The position numbers and the translations under genes are program-made. A stretch of 64,000 nucleotides of DNA. Origin: Litorimonas cladophorae. GTDB taxonomy: Bacteria > Pseudomonadota > Alphaproteobacteria > Caulobacterales > Maricaulaceae. A model generated the notes under the pieces. That model was not told the DNA's origin. It searched no databases and worked only from the letters and a program-made list of their open reading frames with translations. Location: assembly GCF_014652455.1 (NCBI RefSeq), contig NZ_BMYV01000002.1, positions 248,001 through 312,000 on the forward strand. The letters run 5' to 3'. This document shows, piece after piece, positions 62,041 to 64,000 of this stretch; within the stretch, counting starts at the first letter, position 1; each line of letters begins with the position of its first letter.

Positions 62041-63394
62041 GGGCGTGTATCTTAGACAATTGAAGCCGAAGGTGTATAGGGCGTTCCTATTTTTTGGAGT
62101 TCTAACCTCACTGCTGTTCGCGGTATTAACACCCAGTTTCGCGCAAACTTCGAGCAGAATTTCAGCCCAGGACATTTATGAAAACCCTGATGATCACGAG
62201 CTAAACCTCAATTACGCTAAGCAGGAGATACGTCGCGGCGAAATGTTGAACGCAGCCTCCGCTCTGGAACGCATGCTCTATGCCAATCCGAACTGGCACT
62301 CATCGCGCCTTTTATATGCCGCGGTTTTATACAGGTTAGATGACCCGAAAGCTGCAATGCGAGAGCTCTCCCTCCTAAAAGGACGAGATCTCAATCCTCA
62401 ACAAACCGAGACATATACACGTTATCTGAGCGAGTTTCAGACGCCGATCGTCAAGACGATAGGCTTTGGCATGGCTGCAGGAGCTGGAACAAATGGTGGG
62501 TTGAACCCTGTCAAACCAATCTCTGGAAACTTTGCCCTCGGACTTCGAGGGGATAATAATGCTGGGAATGCGTTAACTGACGAGGGATTCGGATTCAGTA
62601 ACCGGGGCGATGTCTCCTTACATGCCCAAGGTCGCCTAAGGCTCGTGAAACCAATATCTGCTGATGAAACCATCACCGCGCGCGCAACGATAGGGGGACA
62701 AATTCGTCGCCATGAGACTTTCAACGAAGCCGACTATGATGTGATTGACCTTCAGGCTGGCGTCAGCGCACGACCCACGGGCAAGGGGCGTCTTTCTTTT
62801 GATATCGATGGACGTCGTGTCAATGTGAGTGGCGAGAAATATCTCGAACAAATCGGCCCACGCATAACATATGGTGAAAATATTTCGGACAACACGCGCG
62901 TCGTTGTCAGTCTTTCAGCATATAGTCAAAACTACAGTGTTCTACCAAACGCCAGTCTCGAAGATGAACGAGATGGCATAAAAACGCGATTCCAGTTGGG
63001 CATGCAAACCAAACTGAGTGATAATCGCAAACTCACCGTTTCCGCAGGGCATGATACCAAGACAGCTGAAATCGTGGCCTTTGCTTATTCGGGACCGCAC
63101 GCGTCAGTGAGCTATGAGCATAGTTTTGAGTCAAAAACTTACTTGAAAACTCAACTTCGTGTCCGCCAATTAAATTTTCGCGGAAATTTAGATAGCAGCG
63201 GCGAAGCTCGGAAGGATACCCGCGTATCTTTCCGACAGTCAATTGGACTACCTTTGAGCAAGATTGCGCCAAGCGCGAACCTTGAAAACGTCGATTTAGA
63301 GTTTGGATTTAATCACAACGAACGTCTTTCTAATTTCAACTCAAATGATTTCGGCAACTCGGGTGTCGATGTAAAATTAAAGTTCAGTTTCTAA
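62039..63394 (+). CDS. TPR-plus-outer-membrane-barrel protein (Slam/DUF560-like architecture)
   Basis: The protein has a signal peptide (YRAFLFFGVLTSLLFAVLTPSFAQ), then a TPR-like helical part (about 45-125: ELNLNYAKQEIRRGEMLNAASALERMLYANP, followed by AVLYRLDDPKAAMREL). A C-terminal beta-barrel of about 300 residues follows, ending SGVDVKLKFSF with terminal Phe. The architecture resembles Slam-type surface lipoprotein assembly modulators (DUF560), but the sequence match is not strong by eye. The next gene encodes a FecR-domain protein 19 bases downstream. In other alphaproteobacteria similar TPR/barrel genes lie beside FecR and CHASE2 cyclase genes. Confidence 0.75.
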   Translation: MGVYLRQLKPKVYRAFLFFGVLTSLLFAVLTPSFAQTSSRISAQDIYENPDDHELNLNYAKQEIRRGEMLNAASALERMLYANPNWHSSRLLYAAVLYRLDDPKAAMRELSLLKGRDLNPQQTETYTRYLSEFQTPIVKTIGFGMAAGAGTNGGLNPVKPISGNFALGLRGDNNAGNALTDEGFGFSNRGDVSLHAQGRLRLVKPISADETITARATIGGQIRRHETFNEADYDVIDLQAGVSARPTGKGRLSFDIDGRRVNVSGEKYLEQIGPRITYGENISDNTRVVVSLSAYSQNYSVLPNASLEDERDGIKTRFQLGMQTKLSDNRKLTVSAGHDTKTAEIVAFAYSGPHASVSYEHSFESKTYLKTQLRVRQLNFRGNLDSSGEARKDTRVSFRQSIGLPLSKIAPSANLENVDLEFGFNHNERLSNFNSNDFGNSGVDVKLKFSF

Positions 63395-63413
63395 TGAACG
63401 GATAGGGCGCGCT

Positions 63414-64000
63414 ATGACACATCTGAATTTTGTTAAATTTATCGCAATTGCGGGGGTGTGTATTCTATTGCCGAGTTCTGTCATTGCGACCGATGCTTCT
63501 GAGGTCGGCCGCAACGCCGCAGTAAAAGGCACCGTCCAAATTTTAAGCCAAGAACAGCTTCAAGCGCGGCAGGCTGTTGTTAAAGAACCCGTTTTTCTGG
63601 GAGACAAGGTTTCCTCGAAGATCGGATCGAGTTTGCAGGTCCTGTTGAAGGACAACAGCACGTTCACTGTTGGTCCTCAATGCGACATGGTTATCGATGA
63701 ATTCGTATATGACCCAAAAACAGATAATAATTCCCTGTCTGCAAAAGTTAAAAAGGGTATGTTTCGCTTCACGTCCGGAAAGGTGTCGAAAACAAATCCC
63801 GATAATATAAAAATAACAACTCCGACAGCGACGATGGGTATTCGCGGAACGATGGTCGAGGTTCTTGTTGGGCCTGAAGCGTTCTTATGCGCCAAGAAAG
63901 AAGGTCTACTTGCCGGTGATATCCGGATGGATCATGCGGGCGCGACACTTATCATTTTACGAGGACCTGGTCCCAACACAACCTCAAGAAACCGAAAAGG
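63414..64000 (+). CDS. FecR-domain protein, 3' end cut by window
   Basis: The ATG at 63414 opens a frame of 195 codons with no stop before the window ends. A signal peptide (FVKFIAIAGVCILLPSSVIAT) is followed by a FecR domain (VFLGDKVSSKIGSSLQVLLKD, then STFTVGPQCDMVIDEFVYDP, and TPTATMGIRGTMVEVLVG). FecR-type domains without a sigma factor occur in periplasmic proteins of alphaproteobacteria, often next to CHASE2 sensors and TPR/barrel proteins. Here it follows the barrel gene. The partner beyond the edge is unknown. Confidence 0.82.
   Translation, partial: MTHLNFVKFIAIAGVCILLPSSVIATDASEVGRNAAVKGTVQILSQEQLQARQAVVKEPVFLGDKVSSKIGSSLQVLLKDNSTFTVGPQCDMVIDEFVYDPKTDNNSLSAKVKKGMFRFTSGKVSKTNPDNIKITTPTATMGIRGTMVEVLVGPEAFLCAKKEGLLAGDIRMDHAGATLIILRGPGPNTTSRNRK

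Overview
The window looks like chromosomal DNA of a marine or prosthecate alphaproteobacterium of the Caulobacterales/Maricaulales/Hyphomonadaceae type. The grounds are a GcrA cell-cycle regulator, a class I lysyl-tRNA synthetase, an MscK-type channel, a TamA-TamB pair, an Lrp-like BkdR beside a branched-chain keto acid dehydrogenase operon, GANTC and DnaA-like sites upstream of gcrA, and many ATGA/TAGTG stop-start overlaps. The assignment is inferred from gene content; no 16S rRNA is present. No transposase, integrase, CRISPR array or rRNA was seen.

Layout. 1-6.3 kb: lysK, a secreted TPR-like protein, an autocleaving S24 repressor with a predicted leaderless promoter, and two ammonium transporters without a linked glnK. 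6.3-10 kb: DUF952 protein, pyrD, then a minus-strand MATE-GNAT-thioesterase operon. 10-12.5 kb: a structured RNA element (copy A) and a Sel1-repeat lipoprotein. 12.6-16.1 kb: an overlapping minus-strand operon of pyridoxal kinase, serine hydrolase, two thioesterases and an HD protein, followed by arsC on plus. 16.6-20.8 kb: three tandem paralogues with a lipobox, a Gly/Gln/Tyr-rich segment and a C-terminal beta-barrel. 20.8-30.3 kb: DUF885 peptidase, PCD, VanZ-like protein, a repeat-rich secreted protein, ftsY with a very long coiled coil, mtaB, dapF, and a lipoprotein serine hydrolase. 30.3-40.4 kb: prolyl oligopeptidase, then a plus-strand run of mscK, TonB receptor, prfA, DUF998, a 53-residue membrane protein and an ABM-like protein. 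40.4-45.8 kb: quinol monooxygenase-like protein, argD, an orphan membrane protein, RNA element copy B, another orphan membrane protein, a VOC protein and an ABC-2 permease. 45.8-57.3 kb: VIT/VWA protein, gcrA, acyl-CoA ligase, tamA-tamB. 57.3-64 kb: bkdR, a 17-codon leader ORF, bkdA1-bkdA2-bkdB, tRNA-Met, a TPR/beta-barrel protein, and a FecR-domain protein cut by the window edge.

The most unusual feature is a pair of related non-coding elements (about 10149-10584 and 43006-43321). Their primary sequence has diverged, but several helices are kept by compensatory changes, including a predicted pseudoknot and hairpins with an identical GTTCCA loop. They look like dispersed solo copies of one structured RNA family. 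A relationship to HEARO/omega-RNA of IscB elements is possible but unproven. Other points of interest are the tandem lipoprotein/barrel triplet, an inverted pair of near-consensus DnaA boxes flanking a GANTC site upstream of gcrA, a promoter/operator arrangement before the S24 repressor, a leader peptide before bkd, and a hairpin covering the start codon of the TPR/barrel gene.
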